A stretch of 64,000 nucleotides of DNA from NCBI GenBank assembly GCA_012295275.1, contig CM022678.1, positions 14,272,759 through 14,336,758 on the forward strand. Direction: 5' to 3'. Source of the stretch: Chrysomallon squamiferum. Its lineage: Eukaryota; Mollusca; Gastropoda; Neomphalida; Peltospiridae. Position 1 is the stretch's first letter; every line of letters begins with the position of its first letter. Position numbers and translations under genes: made by a program. A model generated the notes under the pieces. The model was not told the DNA's origin. It did not search any database and worked only from the letters and a program-made list of their open reading frames with translations. Shown here piece after piece: positions 1-14,200 of the stretch.

Positions 1-521
1 TCTAAAATGGATTTTAATATACCTCATCCATAAAACAAATTTAAATAATTGTTTGAAAAACCCCACAATCTAATTGGAAACTAGTAAACAGTAAACCTTA
101 AATTATCTTATCAGTAATAAATTTCAAAAAATAAAAAAGACTTTTCCAAAATGTAATTTGTAAGTTATTTTTCTGAGGCATTAAAAAGCAATAACTGCTT
201 TTAAAGTTTTCTATATTTATATTATATTTTAGTTACAGGACTGAGATATATAAATTGTATAAATCAGCCAGATTAATTCTTTAGCTCTGTAATAATACAA
301 ATTCTGCAAAAACAAAATAAGTGCCAGCAGTTCCTTATTTATTGCTTTATATATGTTTTGACCATTCTGTATAGTATTCCTTCTAAATGAACCATCAGGA
401 ATTGTGCAAAAATTAACCAAATTAAAATCAGAAATCAACAGTAAATCAGAATAATGAGATGAGAAGTGTATATTTACATTAGCAAGTAAAAAATCAAAAG
501 AAAATTTAATGTAATATTTAC
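1..521 (-). other. Part of HMGCL intron 7
   Basis: AT-rich sequence with no coding signal on either strand. The donor of HMGCL exon 7 is at 521/522, so this stretch is intron leading to exons outside the window. A 69-codon open frame at 229-438 on the minus strand has no recognisable protein character. Confidence 0.75.
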
Positions 522-3500
522 ATCTGCTACTCGTTCTGGTGACACATCACTTTCATATGGACATCCCAAAACACAGGAAACATACCTGAAAATATACAGC
601 TTAAGAAATACAATAAAAAAACTAAATAATCAGCTATCAAAATAAATTTGAATGTTTTAATATTTTTAAAAGATATTTATACATAAAATGATTTAATATG
701 TTATATTAATAAAATAAAGTATTTCAGTAAAAATTAATGTATAATACATAACTAAGAATACCACACTATCCAGTTAGAGATGACATTATATATGGTTTTG
801 TCAAGAGTGAAAGTTTCTCTTAAGTAGCCAAAGGAAATTTTGATATTTATTATAATACAAAACAGGGTAAAACACTAACCTTTTTTTAACGAGCATGTAA
901 GTTGAAAATCTGCCCTTTTTATTATTTAATATTAAAAGTCATACCAGCATTCTTTGTGCTTCGTGAAAATGATTGAACTGTTCATAACAACAATATCATA
1001 ATATACTATAGTTGTCAAAATTACTTAAAACATTTAAAACAAATATATTTATAGAGAAGGACAATTGTGATTTGCACTATTGTTTTCACCTACTGTTATT
1101 TACATAATAAAAATAAAGGGCACAGTGAATATCAGTTTGGATCCATCATGGTCAGGTCAAAGGTAGATTTAATGAAAAGATATTCAGATATGAAATAACC
1201 TCCAATGATACATTATCATAAAGCTTAACGATATTGACCCTGTACAGAAATGTTAATATTAAAATAATGAGCATAACAATCCACATGTGAATGTCTATAG
1301 AAATCTCACCCTCTGACTGGAATGTTTGCTTCTTTGGCTGCAATAGTCACCTCCTCAAACCTTTTTAAACTTTCTTCTATTGAACAGTTGATGTTCTTTC
1401 TGAAAAATGAACATACAGGATCAAAATTACAACATTATAACAAATATATCATCAATATTTACACAAATCAGATTAATGGATATATTTATTATTTAAAGGT
1501 ATTTTTCCTGAGTGCTGTTTGACACTATAAGGTAATGGTGATGAGAACTAGTTACTGTTTTAGATTTTCATCAAATATGAAATCTTAAAATAATTTATTA
1601 AAAAAAAAAAACATCGAAGATAATAACTTGTTTCATTACAAAAATTTATAATAACGATAACAGTAAATTTAAAGTGCATACTGACAAAATATGAATTTCG
1701 TGTGGCAAACTTTTTATATTTTATATCAAATGAAAATAATTGCTCATTAGCAAAGTGAAAAATGTAACACCAAAATGGATTTCAGCTATAATCAGCTTTA
1801 ATTATATTCAATTTGAGTTATTAATTTTCACATATTTATACTGATTTTTTTGTTTTTTTAATAACTTAAGTATAATAAGAAATATAAAAACTGACTTAAT
1901 AAGTAAAGTACTAAGTAACAAATAAAAAAAATTATACTTTTAAAAGTTATACTAAAAATGTATTAACTGCATCTGCACCCCTATCAGAATTAAATATGCA
2001 AGTTACTGGCTATTTTATAATAATCAAAATATTTTACACGTGTTTAAAAAGTAACATTTTATATACATATTTCTATATGTGTATTTTTACGGGGACTAAA
2101 GGAAAAGTAATCAGATGCACCTACTTGCTAAAACTCTCTGAAGCAGCTCCAAAAATAGATACTTCATCTGCTTTTACTTCCAGCTAAATATAAAATAACA
2201 ATTAAGTTAATATTTCACTTGTTTTTGTTTGTTTTCTTTCTTTGCTTTTTGTGTTTTGTTTTACTTTGTTTATTTTTTGTTTTCTAGGAACTGTTGTCGT
2301 TTACAACAAAGTTAAAACATATATATAAATCAAAATTAACAAACAACCTATGGTTTTAATAAAACAATAAAAAAACTTAAAGGTATAAAGAAGTTATAGA
2401 TGAACACAGAGCTCACATGCTTTCTACTTAACTACACATTTACAGCAGTTGTTTGATGTCTATGCTGATATTTAACTGTTGTTTAATATTTTAGAACTCA
2501 CAGCAGCTTGGAAACCTTTAAGATTTGGAGTGAGTACAGTGTAGATGATGTCAGGATGTCGGTCAATACCTTTCATCACTTCGGAATGATCAGCCATCTG
2601 TGGTAACAAAACAGAATGCTTACTTTCTATCAATATCATAATGTCTTACCTTTTAACATCATTAGAAATTATATGAAGATTAGATTTTTAATATATTATA
2701 AAATGAGCAGATTCAAATGAAATGTATATTTATTTAATAACTTTCTGTTTTAAAATGTGAAATTAAGAGATAAAAAAAAATAATAATTATGAATTAAATA
2801 CCAACCTGTGGTACCCACTTTGGTGACACAAAGCTGGTTGTTTCTATCACTGGGAGGTTTGCAGCTGACAATTTGTTGATTAACTGAATCTTAACATCTG
2901 TAGGAACCATTGTCTGAAACCAAATGAATGCTATCTTTCAATTTCTTTTTAAACTAGTAAGATTTTATTGTCAAAAACATCACTGTCAGAAAAGCTCAAA
3001 AAGGCGATGAAGTTAAAATGTAATATGCTAGCTGTTAAATATGATGACAAAATAATGCTGAAGAATATTGATAAAAATGCTGTAAACAGATTGCTTTCAC
3101 AGGCTGTAATTAGTGGCATTTATACATCACCTTATTGATGCACTGTCATACTAATTCAAATACTTTTTGTGCAGAAACATCTACTATGAAACTGTAACAG
3201 ATTCAATAATATAAGCTATTAATATATATACATACTACTGCAGAAGCTAATAAGCAGTATCTAGCAGTCTATGATGCTTGTCTACTCTTTTATTTACTAT
3301 CAAAAAATTTTGAAAGCTGAAAGCAAAAATATTAAACTTACTGAACATAATGCTTCCTTTGGTCTTAATTAATTTTTTCAACAACACACATCAAAATAAA
3401 TATATACCTTTTCATTCTGCAAACCATCACGTGGACCCACTTCGACAATTTTCACAAAACTTGGCAGGCCAGCCATCTATAATTTATAATCATTAAGTAA

Positions 3501-3973
3501 ATCATAATTTTTAACAATTTTATCAAATTCAGCTTATGTTTTTAATTTCTTCATTTTTTTCAAAATTCATGAGGATTTTCATTAAAATTAGGTTTCCTAG
3601 CTGAAGAACAAAATCAATTATCAACTGCTACAATGTTATTGTTGACCTGTATTATGTTTCTAAACTGGCAGTTTCAAATCCCAGATTCATTTTAGTTATG
3701 ACACAAAAATAATACTAGTCAGAAACATTAAAAACTGAATTCATAATTGTATTTATTTTTTATTATTATTACTTATCTCAGTGTGTGTGTGTGTGCATGT
3801 GTGTATATATATGTGTTGTTTTTGTTTATCTTGTGAATACTTTTATAATAATTTAAAATGGTTTTTAATAGTTTAATTTATTTTTGAATAAAATTTTAAA
3901 TAAACTAATATATTAATAAATATCGCTTCATAATTTTGGCTTTCAATTGTTTCAACATGAACTGACAAAATAA

Positions 3974-4028
<55 letters not shown>

Positions 4029-4400
4029 TTCTTGCTAGCACTCCGAATTATCAGTCTGAATAGACCGAGACGCAAGTGGAGAACTACATGCTGTCCATTT
4101 TTTCTAATTATTATTGTACTACTTCCATTTAGCTAGCTCTACTAATACTATAAGTATTAAAAATGAATTTAATGAGTATTACTAACCCGGTAACCGGGAA
4201 AGACAGACGGACTTAAAATTGCATATCAAGTATCAGTTAAAACATGCGAACACCTTAAAAAATTAAATTATTCGTATTATTTATTATTTTATAAATGTAA
4301 TAAAATTATAACTAACGCCAATTTGTGTGTAATTTCTGAAACAATTCTTCTGAAACGACGAACATTTCAGAATCAATATTTGTCTCAAGGAGGTTGCCAT
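522..4400 (-). CDS. HMGCL: Hydroxymethylglutaryl-CoA lyase, 5' seven coding exons (3' end off window)
   Basis: Coding exons in order: 4317-4400, 3408-3476, 2806-2913, 2502-2597, 2125-2183, 1310-1399, 522-585. Phases agree throughout and give 190 codons. The enzyme cleaves HMG-CoA to acetoacetate and acetyl-CoA in mitochondria, the last step of ketogenesis and leucine breakdown. Residues 1-28 are Arg/Ser/Lys-rich with no acidic residue, as expected of a mitochondrial presequence. They run into [15 protein letters not shown], which holds the family's catalytic Arg-Asp pair (R44/D45, equivalent to human R41/D42). Other family blocks visible are [13 protein letters not shown], the DRHPD segment, VSIFGAASE and [12 protein letters not shown]. 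The metal-binding His pair and the flexible-loop Cys of the family would lie in exons left of position 1, so nothing can be said about them. The start ATG at 4400 begins the transit peptide. The gene is divergent from MTHFSD. Identification is very secure. Confidence 0.96.
3976..4027. repeat. (AAT)n microsatellite in HMGCL intron 1
   Basis: About seventeen tandem AAT/TAA units between HMGCL coding exons 1 and 2. Confidence 0.95.
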
Positions 4401-5033
4401 GTTATCATCCCGCATAAAATTATAACGGAAATGCAAATAATAAATTATAACTATGGCAAGACAGTTTTAAAAAAGTTTAGTTAAAAATTATAAAGAATCA
4501 GTTATTTCTGTATATTTTAGTAAAAGACAATTTCTGTCGAAAAAGTTATTAATGATATTGTTGGATCAATCCCGCATTGCGAATACGTCGTACATTAAAA
4601 AAAAAAAATGAAAAGAAGCCTATAAGGATTGTGGCTTAAATATTAATGCTTTTGTTAGGGTTGCCATTCAACAAAGATGACAACATTATTTTCGTTTTAA
4701 TGTTATATGGTTAGATCTATCTGCATGGGTCGTGAGATGAATAAGACCATAACTACAACCCTGAATTTTCCTACTCAAGTCGGTGTCTCGCTGATAGTTT
4801 ATTAAAGATAATCACAGATGTTTTCTAGCTAGACAATAAAAATATATAAAACAATTGAATGGAGCAGTTCATGAAACTGCTACACTGACATCACACTCGT
4901 TTATCAATAAACAAAAGCGCACGAGGAACCAAAATAATATAATAACCATGGAGACCATGTTTCAAGTGAATAATAATAATAATAATAATAATAAGTATTC
5001 GTTTATATTTATTTACTATTTTATTTTATTTTA

Positions 5034-5096
<63 letters not shown>

Positions 5097-5449
5097 TTTT
5101 ATTTTAATTTTAATTTTTTTATTTATTCATTATTATTATTATTTTTTTTTTTTACGTATATAAATTTATTTGGGTGACCCGGACTGGAATAGTAGATTTC
5201 CCCCTCTTAAATTACAGAGTTTTTAAATTAATGAATGTTTTTAGAAATCCAAGTTTTGGAAAACATTAGATTTTATTTCACTAATCAGAAACTTAAGGAT
5301 CATCTAAGTAGATTTAATCATATATAAAATTTCTCGAAGAAAATGTGAACCTGCAGTTCTCCATTAAAATCTCGGTGGTATCCAAAAAAGAAAATAATTA
5401 TTATTACTAAATGATAATGTTCATTTATTCTCCTCACTTTTTCTTTTTA

Positions 5450-5500
<51 letters not shown>

Positions 5501-5999
5501 TTTTTTTTTTTTTTTTTTTTAAATAATTTACTTTTTTTTTTTTTTTTTATTATTTTTTTTTTTTTCATAGCACACCTATACTTAGATGGTAATAACTGTT
5601 GTTATCATTTTTGTCTCTAAAAGGCATTATTATTAAAATATATATATTACAGCAATACTAAATAAATGTAAAATGTTACGGACCACTTGCTACATGATTA
5701 CGTATGTTGACAGAGCGGGAAGATTTAGTTAACTAGCAGTGAAAGTCAGTGATGAATATACCTTAAATATTCATTTATTTGATATTTTTATTTGATTATG
5801 AAATAATTGTATCATTTTTATAATTTGTTTTGAACACAGCTATACCTTGTTCAATATTAAAATTCCATAAAATATTGTCACCGCGTATGTTTGTGCCCAT
5901 ACTCAGTACGTCATTGCAACGAGGTTGCAGAGCAGACGATATTCCATTAAGAGTAGATTCCACTTTTCAATTATTTCTTGACGAGTGCGGGATTAGCGC
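4401..5999. promoter_or_regulatory. Divergent HMGCL/MTHFSD intergenic region
   Basis: About 1.6 kb separates the HMGCL start (minus) from the upstream MTHFSD start (plus). It must hold both promoters and 5' UTRs, but no clear TATA box could be assigned. Two long ATT/TTA tracts (about 5040-5094 and 5447-5500) with poly-T runs fill its middle. Sequence just left of 6000 is less AT-rich and may be MTHFSD 5' UTR. Long open frames here (4855-5163, 5411-5620) are microsatellite artefacts. Confidence 0.5.
5040..5500. repeat. (ATT)n tracts in the divergent promoter region
   Basis: Two uninterrupted ATT/TTA arrays, about 5040-5094 and 5447-5500, joined by T-rich sequence and followed by poly-T to about 5565. 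They produce long but meaningless Tyr/Ile/Phe open frames. Confidence 0.9.
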
Positions 6000-7063
6000 A
6001 TGGCTGCCTCCGTGAAAAAGGGTTAGTACACATCTGCTTACGTGTTATATGTTCCACGTGTGAAATTTTACTGCAATATAATTTAACAGTTTGATTTTGT
6101 TTAAACGTAATAGGATCGGTTCAAAAAACGTATGAATGTTTCAAACCGAGTATGTTGTCTTCTTTATCCCAGTTCCATTTTACTGAAAAACCACGCCGGT
6201 TCGATAACACTTTTGAGTTGAACTGGTAGTGTTGCGTTGTCATTCACTCACTGTGCTTGCTTTTCTGGGTGTGTTTTTTTTCGCAGACTTGTTCTCTTTT
6301 AAGTTGGCCTGGAAATATTATTCATACATTGTAAACTATTATTGAATAAAGCAGTCAGTTAATTCATGTCGTCAATCATTGTCGTGAACAGTGATACATG
6401 TTAATAATAATATAACAATTTTATTGTTATTATTTTATATTTAATTTTTAATAGCATTATCTGCTATTAAAAAATAAATATAAAATAAAAGTTATCGAAA
6501 ACAAAAGCGGGGCTAACCGCCAATTATTAAAAGAAAAACGGAGAAAAGTGGATGGTCATACATAAAATGATAAATACAAATTTAAAGTTATTCAGCTTAC
6601 TGTAATATTATTTTATTCAAGTTATTTTGCTTGGTTTGAAATAGATTATATTTGTGATTTATTGATTTATAATGGTATAAGTGAACAATTAAAAAAATAA
6701 GTTCATAAATGTAAAGAGCATTAGTTGAGGTTTTTCATAACTTTATCATAACAGTGGACTTTATTACGACTCAGAAAACAGGTTAAATATTTGACCTGTA
6801 TTTATGATATATTTTATTTAAGTACCTTTATTTATTTATTATATAAAAATGTCAGCATTTAATATAATAAAATACTGGAACGTGCATGTATATTAAAGGG
6901 ATTTTTTAATTATCCAAATTTGCTTCATGGATATTAAAAATGTAATGTATTGAGAAAGAGTGTATTGATCACTGGAGATAAAATAATTACTTTTGCAGAT
7001 CTAAAATATCAGATTACTATGCTTTGGTATGTTGGTCACTTAGGAGGTTTATTTCATGATGTA

Positions 7064-7099
<36 letters not shown>

Positions 7100-10000
7100 A
7101 TCTTGGATCAAACTCACCATTGTTATTAAATGCTTGAATTCTACATAAATATTATTAATAATACCTCAAGAAAAAAAGTTACAAGACCAGGACAAGTAAT
7201 GTAAGGATGCAGTAGTAAAATACTTGCATGTGTATAGTTTCTAGTTAAGAATATGTGTGCAAGTGAGAAATAAAAGTAATTTTGCTTTTACAAAAAAAAA
7301 AAAAAAAAAAAAGTATGTTTACTGATTATCAATGGAAGTGGAAATTTAAAAAAATGACCAAAAAGAATAAATAATGCCCTTTCACTTGAATCATTCATTT
7401 CTTTGTTTCTTGATGACATACATTTCCATATATATTATAATTCTGGTTTTGTAAGGATTTATATGCCATGTGATTTTTTTTGACACAGATTTCTGGGTGA
7501 TGCCAGAAAGTATGATTTTAAAAATTTAATTTCAGATTAAGTTTTAAGCGATTGTTTTAACATTCACTATGGCTGACACAAATGCCAAGGTCGCCAACAA
7601 CTTTGAAGATCAGGAAGAAAATTATCATGATGATGAGCTTGCTGGTGGAGATACTGAGGAGGGCAAGAATGTTCAGGTTGGTCGTAAAGATGGCCGACGT
7701 GGTGGTAGAAGATTCAATAATAGACGTCGTCGACGTCGAGCTAGCAATGATGAACCTACTGGTCCTGTAGATCCTATTGTGTTGGGAGTTGGTAAGCAGA
7801 TTGTAAAGCTATGTACAACTTTATATCATAGAAGTTTACATCTGTAGAAAATATTTTAAATGAAAGCATTAGAAATTGTTATCTAAACAATGAATTGAAA
7901 TTAAGAGTCGCCATCAAATCATTGTTAATCTGCTGTAAAATATTGTTTAAAGAAAGAACAAAACAAAAAACAAATATAATATAATATTTTTAATGTGTTC
8001 TGAGAGTTATACATCTGCAAATTATTTGAAGCATGTTGAAAAGCTGTAGATTTATAATCCCAGAATTAATACAGCAGAAGTATGCTAAATTTGAAATAGT
8101 TTCATGATAGAATAGTAGATTAATATATAAATTTGAACAATTCAGAAGTGACCAAGTGGAGTATTAGGAAGAAAGTTTGGGATTCAATGGAAGATAATAA
8201 CTTGGTGAATTTCCCTAGACCATGTCATCATAGAATTCCCAACTTCAAAGTAAGTATATCAATAGATCTAGTGAAATTACAAGGTTAATCATTTTTGGCA
8301 CAAGTCATTTTATTGATCATATTTCTGATAATCAAATATCCTTTCAGTAGTAAGCTAGAGTATAAATCTACCTTCTGTTTTTTTTTAAAATAAATAACAG
8401 GAGTAGAGTTCTGAACCTGTGATAAAACTGTATTATAATTGTGTAAATTTTATGTAATATCACATCAAAAAGACTACTTACAGTTTTAACTGGAAGTCAA
8501 ATAAAATGTTTTTGTGTCTGATGTGAAGCAGTTTTACAACAATATGTACTTATTTTTTCAGGGAGCTGCAGTAGCTGCTGACAAGATACCAGCTCTGGAT
8601 GAATTTAAATCTGCTAATGTAGTGAAAGTAAACCCAGACAAGCCTCAGGAACAAGCTAGATTTTTAACTCTTGAGGTAGATTGTTTAAAATTTTCATTGC
8701 ACTGAAATGTAAATTATTAATTGCAAATTAAGTGAAAAAAAATATATATTTGTGAATATATATAATTTTTTTTCTTCTATTTGTCAGTTTAAGAAATAAA
8801 TATTAATGTTAAAACATTGCATGGATGTGAATGAATAATGTTTTCATTGCTTCCAGTTCCTTACAAATATTCCTAAAAAATTCTCACTGGATACATGTTT
8901 TTGGTACTGCTGTCTAATTACAGCTGAAAAGAATTGGGTCTCACATACAGGGAGAGAAAATATAACACTTTTGTAAGATTATGTCTGTATGATGGTGATA
9001 TTTGATCTATTTTTGAGGATGGATATAATCTGCTTAAAATGTATATCATAAATTGCTGAAGTCGGTTTTTTAATACCTTACCAAATCTTTTTATTATTTT
9101 TGTTAACCATAAATTATTTACAGTAAAATAACTGGTTTTAAAAAATGATTTCAGGCACACAAGACTTTGTTGGTTCCTACTCCACGTTTGAAGACAGGAC
9201 TGTTCAACAAGATCACTCCACCTGAAGATCCTAACAAAGAAATTCTTCGCATCTGTTCTACTTCACAGGTAATTTTAATTAATTTGTTTTTTAATATTTT
9301 CATACACATTAAGTTTGTTAAAAAAACCCATCCTACAATCTTATAATTAAAAACTGTGTGTGTGTGTGTATGTTAATGGTTTATTAAAAAAAACCAAGTT
9401 AGATTATAAGAAAATATATATAAGCTTTAATAGGAAATTCTGTCTTCACTCTGATTCTGTCAAAAAATGTACATATTTTATTTAGCATATATATATATAT
9501 ATATATAATATTTCAGAAATTACCCTATCATTTTATGTATTAATTGTTATAATTGATTAAATAGCTATGTATATGCAGGCCAGATAACATTTATTTTTCC
9601 TCAGGGCGTGAGAGAATACAGTACACCTATAGGATTGAAAGATAAAGTGAAGATAGATTTAGTAATAACTGGTTCTGTGGCTGTATCCAGGAAAGGTATA
9701 TAAGTATTTCCATCTTTTACTGCATATAAATAATACTTTACATTGTAAATATGAAAAAAAGACAACTAAATACATTTAATAACATGTAGGCTGTTTCAAC
9801 ATTACATAATTAGTTAAATAAAATATTCATTTTATACTATATAATTTATACACAATCTAAAAAGCTCAGCTGTCACTTAACGTAAGTATAAAAACAGAAA
9901 TGAGTCATATTGCTCAGTGGTTATTCTAATTCTCTCACAAAACTTTGGTTCGTAAGGTTACCGTCTAGGAAAGGGTGAAGGTTTTGCTGATCTGGAATGG

Positions 10001-11289
10001 GCAATGATGTTTACAATGGGTGCAGTGGATGAAGATACAATTGTGGTGTCGACGGTTCATGACCACCAGATTATTGATATCCCTGATCAGCTGATTGAGG
10101 AACATGACCTGACTGTAGACTACATTATCACCCCCAATGAAGTTATCAAGACTAACTGTACTAGATCAAAGGCCAAAGGAATAATCTGGTCTAAACTGGA
10201 TAAAGAGAGACTGAAGAGAATTCCTGTCCTCAAAAAACTTAGAAAAATGCAGAGAGCTGAAGGCATTGATGTTCGCCTGAGGGTAATTTTTTTTAACAAA
10301 TGTTTTATTTCTTTAACTGTCAGTTGTATACTTAAAATTTTAACAACTGTTAAGATATTTTGTTTCATGTGTTGTACTTCTTAAAAGGTTAAAATTTTGT
10401 TACCAAAAGTCCACTTTTAATTTCACTTGTGATAAATAGTGTAATTGATTAATCTGAGGAAAAGATTAAATTAAGTTTATTAATTTAAAGGGCCAGGAAG
10501 AGGACAATGAGGAGGATGATAAGACTGATGAAGAGGAAGAGGTCACAATGAATGGTGATGATCAGCGACAGCGACGCAGGCGACCTCGCTATCAGAATTT
10601 CAATCGCCGTATTAGACGACCTCGACGTAGATCACAACAGGGTGATGAAGAAGGTTGGTTTTTAGTTCTTAAGTTTTAGTATTGGCATAGGGCACTAAAT
10701 GTGTTGAAAATATGTTAAAATTTGGTTTATTTTTCTTAGTTATATTAAAATATGAAATCTGTATTTTATCTTCTAATTATGTCATATATTAATACTTGAA
10801 ATTGGAAATTTCAAAAATTTATCTTGTAAATTTCAATAATCAAACTTGAATTCAGGGGAAGGTACCTCTGATTCTACAGGTGACCACAATGAAGATGGTG
10901 ACATGGCAGAAAACGAAGAAGGCAGAAATAGAAAAAGACGAGAGAGACGACCACGTCCTAGTCGCAGGCCACGTGGGGGCCGATCACATGATCCATCTAT
11001 CTATGTTGGAGGTCTTCCTAGGTCACTACGTGTTAGTGAATTTAAAGAAAAAATTCATGACCGCAGTGTCCAGCCTTTGAGAGTTGTTTGGCATGGAGGC
11101 AGCGGCCATGCTTTTTTGCAGTTCCAGAATGCTGATGGAGCTGAAAATGCAATAGAAGCCTTAAAGGATTTGGATATCAATGGTCGCCAGTTGAAAGTGG
11201 AATTAGCACGAAGCAATAGGGGAGATAAATCTGGCCAAGAAGAGGAAGAGGGAGGCGGAGCCCATGAAGCAGTCAGTGACGGCAATTAG
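6000..11289 (+). CDS. MTHFSD: Methenyltetrahydrofolate synthetase domain-containing protein with C-terminal RRM
   Basis: Shared exons: 8146-8249, 8562-8675, 9155-9268, 9605-9695, 9957-10282, 10491-10653, 10856-11289 (TAG). They join in phase to either of two first coding exons: 6000-6021 (455 aa product) or 7569-7791 (522 aa product). The core resembles 5-formyltetrahydrofolate cyclo-ligase, with blocks [47 protein letters not shown] and [13 protein letters not shown]. An acidic then Arg-rich linker (10491 to about 10980) leads to an RNA recognition motif with RNP2-like IYVGGL and RNP1-like HAFLQF. Human MTHFSD (about 383 aa) has the same domain order; the Arg/Asp/Glu-rich linker here is longer. 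The role is inferred as an RNA-binding protein; folate catalysis in this family is not established. Canonical-start choice is discussed under the alternative exon. Confidence 0.93.
7569..7791 (+). CDS. MTHFSD: Alternative first coding exon of MTHFSD encoding an Arg-rich N-terminus
   Basis: The ATG at 7569 opens a 74-codon exon ending at 7791 in phase 1, followed by a consensus GTAAGC donor. It encodes an acidic stretch ([18 protein letters not shown]) and then a dense Arg block (RRGGRRFNN followed by six Arg). A 3' splice site (TTTCAG) near 7535 precedes it. If exon 6000-6021 is spliced to that site, its frame stops at once, so the 7569 start would then act behind a short upstream ORF. If the exon is skipped, 6000-6021 joins 8146 directly. 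The Arg-rich block resembles the one in the 10491-10653 exon of the same gene. Confidence 0.8.
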
Positions 11290-14200
11290 GAAAAAAATTG
11301 GGGTTGTTCTTAAATTGTGTAACTGTTAATGTTAAAAGATTTAAGTTTTTCTGTCGTTTATAGTTGAGCAGTCTTCCAGAAAGTCAATTGGAAGTTGTTC
11401 TTAATTTGTTTGACAATGTTGAGCTTTTTATGTTTTCATTGTCTAGTAATTGGCTAGTACAATTATAGTGGACATTTTTGATCAGTTCATCTTTATTATT
11501 ACTTTTCTCTTTCTTCAAGCAAAACAAAAATAATTATTTTATATTAAATGTTAACATGATAAATATTTTTAAAATTGTTATTACACTAAATAAATTTTAG
11601 TTTTTAAAATCTTTTTTCTCAAATTCATGATTATTCTGAATTTAACTGATTACTTGGACTTGATATATTAAGACCAGTTTGTTTTTTGTTGAGTTCCATT
11701 TCACATAAATGTCTTGATAAATATTTGTTGTACAGAACATGCATGTAGTTATATGTAATTTGATTGTTTTTGCACAATTTTTCATTCTAGTTAAAAATGT
11801 TTTTCAAAGTTTTGTCTCTTAAGCATTATCATATTCTTTAAGTTAAAATCCTGATTCTGGTTCCTATCCGTCCAATTACCCACCAACAGAAATCTTCTTT
11901 TCCAACTAAATTATAACTGAAATTTTTCAATAGAAAGTTCATCATTTTGCTTTTAATACATTTAATATAAACATTTTAATACCATTGATATTTGTTTCAG
12001 CCAAAAAAATAACAAAAAGCAAATCATTACAAACCACTTTTCATTATTTTTGAAAATTATATGGATATATTGATATTGCGAGTTGGTTTTGTTGTATGCT
12101 GCATTGCAAACAGGATAGTTATAACCAAGATAGTCAAGAATATTTTAAATTTTATTATATAAATAAATAAAATATTAATAATAATGTTACATATATCTTG
12201 TGTTACTGTTAATATCCATCTAGAACAAGGAATGTTAATTAGGAATATAAATAGTTAATTAATTTGAAACAAAGATTAAGGCACCACTATAATTGTCAAG
12301 CCAGTGTGAAGATGTTTTATAGTTTTTGTTATGTTTTGTTAGTAGCAATAACCTGGCAGGTATTTTACTGCCAATTTCTTGATTTGTTTGACAGTTACAC
12401 AATGGAAGTTGCTTCCTCTTATGCAGAAAACATGTTGAGGAAATTTGAAGTCTTGTGTTCCATAAGCTATTGAGTAGAAACTAAAATGTATGCATTAAAG
12501 CATGGTGTTTGGAAATAATTTGCAGCATATCATAAATCATCATAATAAGTCATGTCTCATTCTGAATGCATTTAATAATTACAACATTGTTGATGGGGTG
12601 CAACCAAATGTTACTTTATGAGTTATTTGTTTAATGGGTCAATTTTGTAAACTATTTTTTTATTTTTATTTTCAATTTATTTTTTGTTAAATTTTCAGAT
12701 AAATGTTATATTTTTTGCTCATTAAAGCAGTCAACTTATTTTTGTATTAATGGAATGTCAACGAATTAAAGTTACCCCTATGAGATATTAATAACTACAT
12801 ATATTACTTGTACATAGTGACCTAGAAATACTTATGGACTCAGGAAATTAATTTACTTATAATAATATTTTTTGTCTCTGTAGATTATTGCAATGTAAAC
12901 AAGTGTTACAGTACCAAGTTGCTGTTAACACTGATCTTCAGTATCACTGGTTACAGGTTTTTATAGTGGGCTGAACTAAATGGCATTTAACTCAAATTAA
13001 CTACAGATAATATTATTCATTAAAAACATTAAATTTCAAACAACAATTCAATACTGATTGTTGTGTTTGCAGCAGCTTGATACAGAAACATTTAACAGTT
13101 ACAGTAGATCTACATTATTTGTGAGTATTTCGCACAGTTTTATCTGTTGATTATATATATCTTGTTTTCATTACTTATTTTTTTGTTATTATTATTTTCA
13201 CTTTTTTTTAATTGTTTTTGCTTAGCCAAAGTATTAAATATCAGATGTTTTGGTAGCTTTTTCAATATTTTGTTTTTGTTTTAACAGAAAACTCAAGTTC
13301 AGCCTACAATTGTAACCTGTTTGGTTGTTTGACTCTTTCTTCTTTTTATTTGTATTTTTTAATAATTATTTGAAGAAATGTTTTATTTTGGCAGCTAAAC
13401 ACTAAAATAGTTTATTTATAAATAACTAAAAAAAACACTAATTAAATTTCTGTCAGAAAATTCCTAAGAAATGATATATCAGTTTGTCAAATTAATATAT
13501 GAATAAAGCAAAAATAATTCTGACCTGTTCCAGCCATCATTGTAAATTAATAAAATTACTGCAGGGTCAGACCAGATTAAATTGCAGTTCTTATCTCTTT
13601 ATTTTATTTTCATACAGAGTGCAAGACACACAGATGGTGCTGCTCTTCACAAAGTTATTATCAGTTATGTTGTAATTGTATTTTGATGTATTTGCATCTC
13701 TTTAATATATGATTAAAATACGTAATAAAAATTATAATATTTTACTGACTTTTTTTTTGTACAGTTTCAGTTTTATTGTCATTACTTTTAGTTATTACAT
13801 TTTTGGAAAATACATGGTTCAAAAATATAAAATGCAATAAATGAAACATACAAAATAGGTTTATTTCTGTGTTACAAATATTAAAGTGCTTTGCATACAA
13901 TATTTTGCATACATAAACGTAAATACAAAATGGAGGTGGAATGTCTTCTGTACATTTACATTAGTACATTTGGCAAAGATCCTTTATTACATATTTGAAA
14001 AAAAAGTTTTTAAAATATTTTTTCTCATTTTGAAATACTCATTTACAAAAAGGTAATTTATTAAATGACTTGTATATTTAATCTTTAACAAAACTGTTTT
14101 TATTTGTTACGTAAATATGCATTGCATAAACTGGTAATAAAGCCTAAAAGTAATTTTGAATTCTAATTCTAAAACATTCTTGGCATGGACACTTTCAGTT

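Noticed and set aside
4855-5620. Open frames of Tyr, Ile and Phe runs
   Set aside because: They are translations of ATT/TTA microsatellites and poly-T.
12264-12473. 69-codon plus-strand frame with a hydrophobic stretch
   Set aside because: No splice support, AT-driven composition, and it lies in the MTHFSD 3' region.
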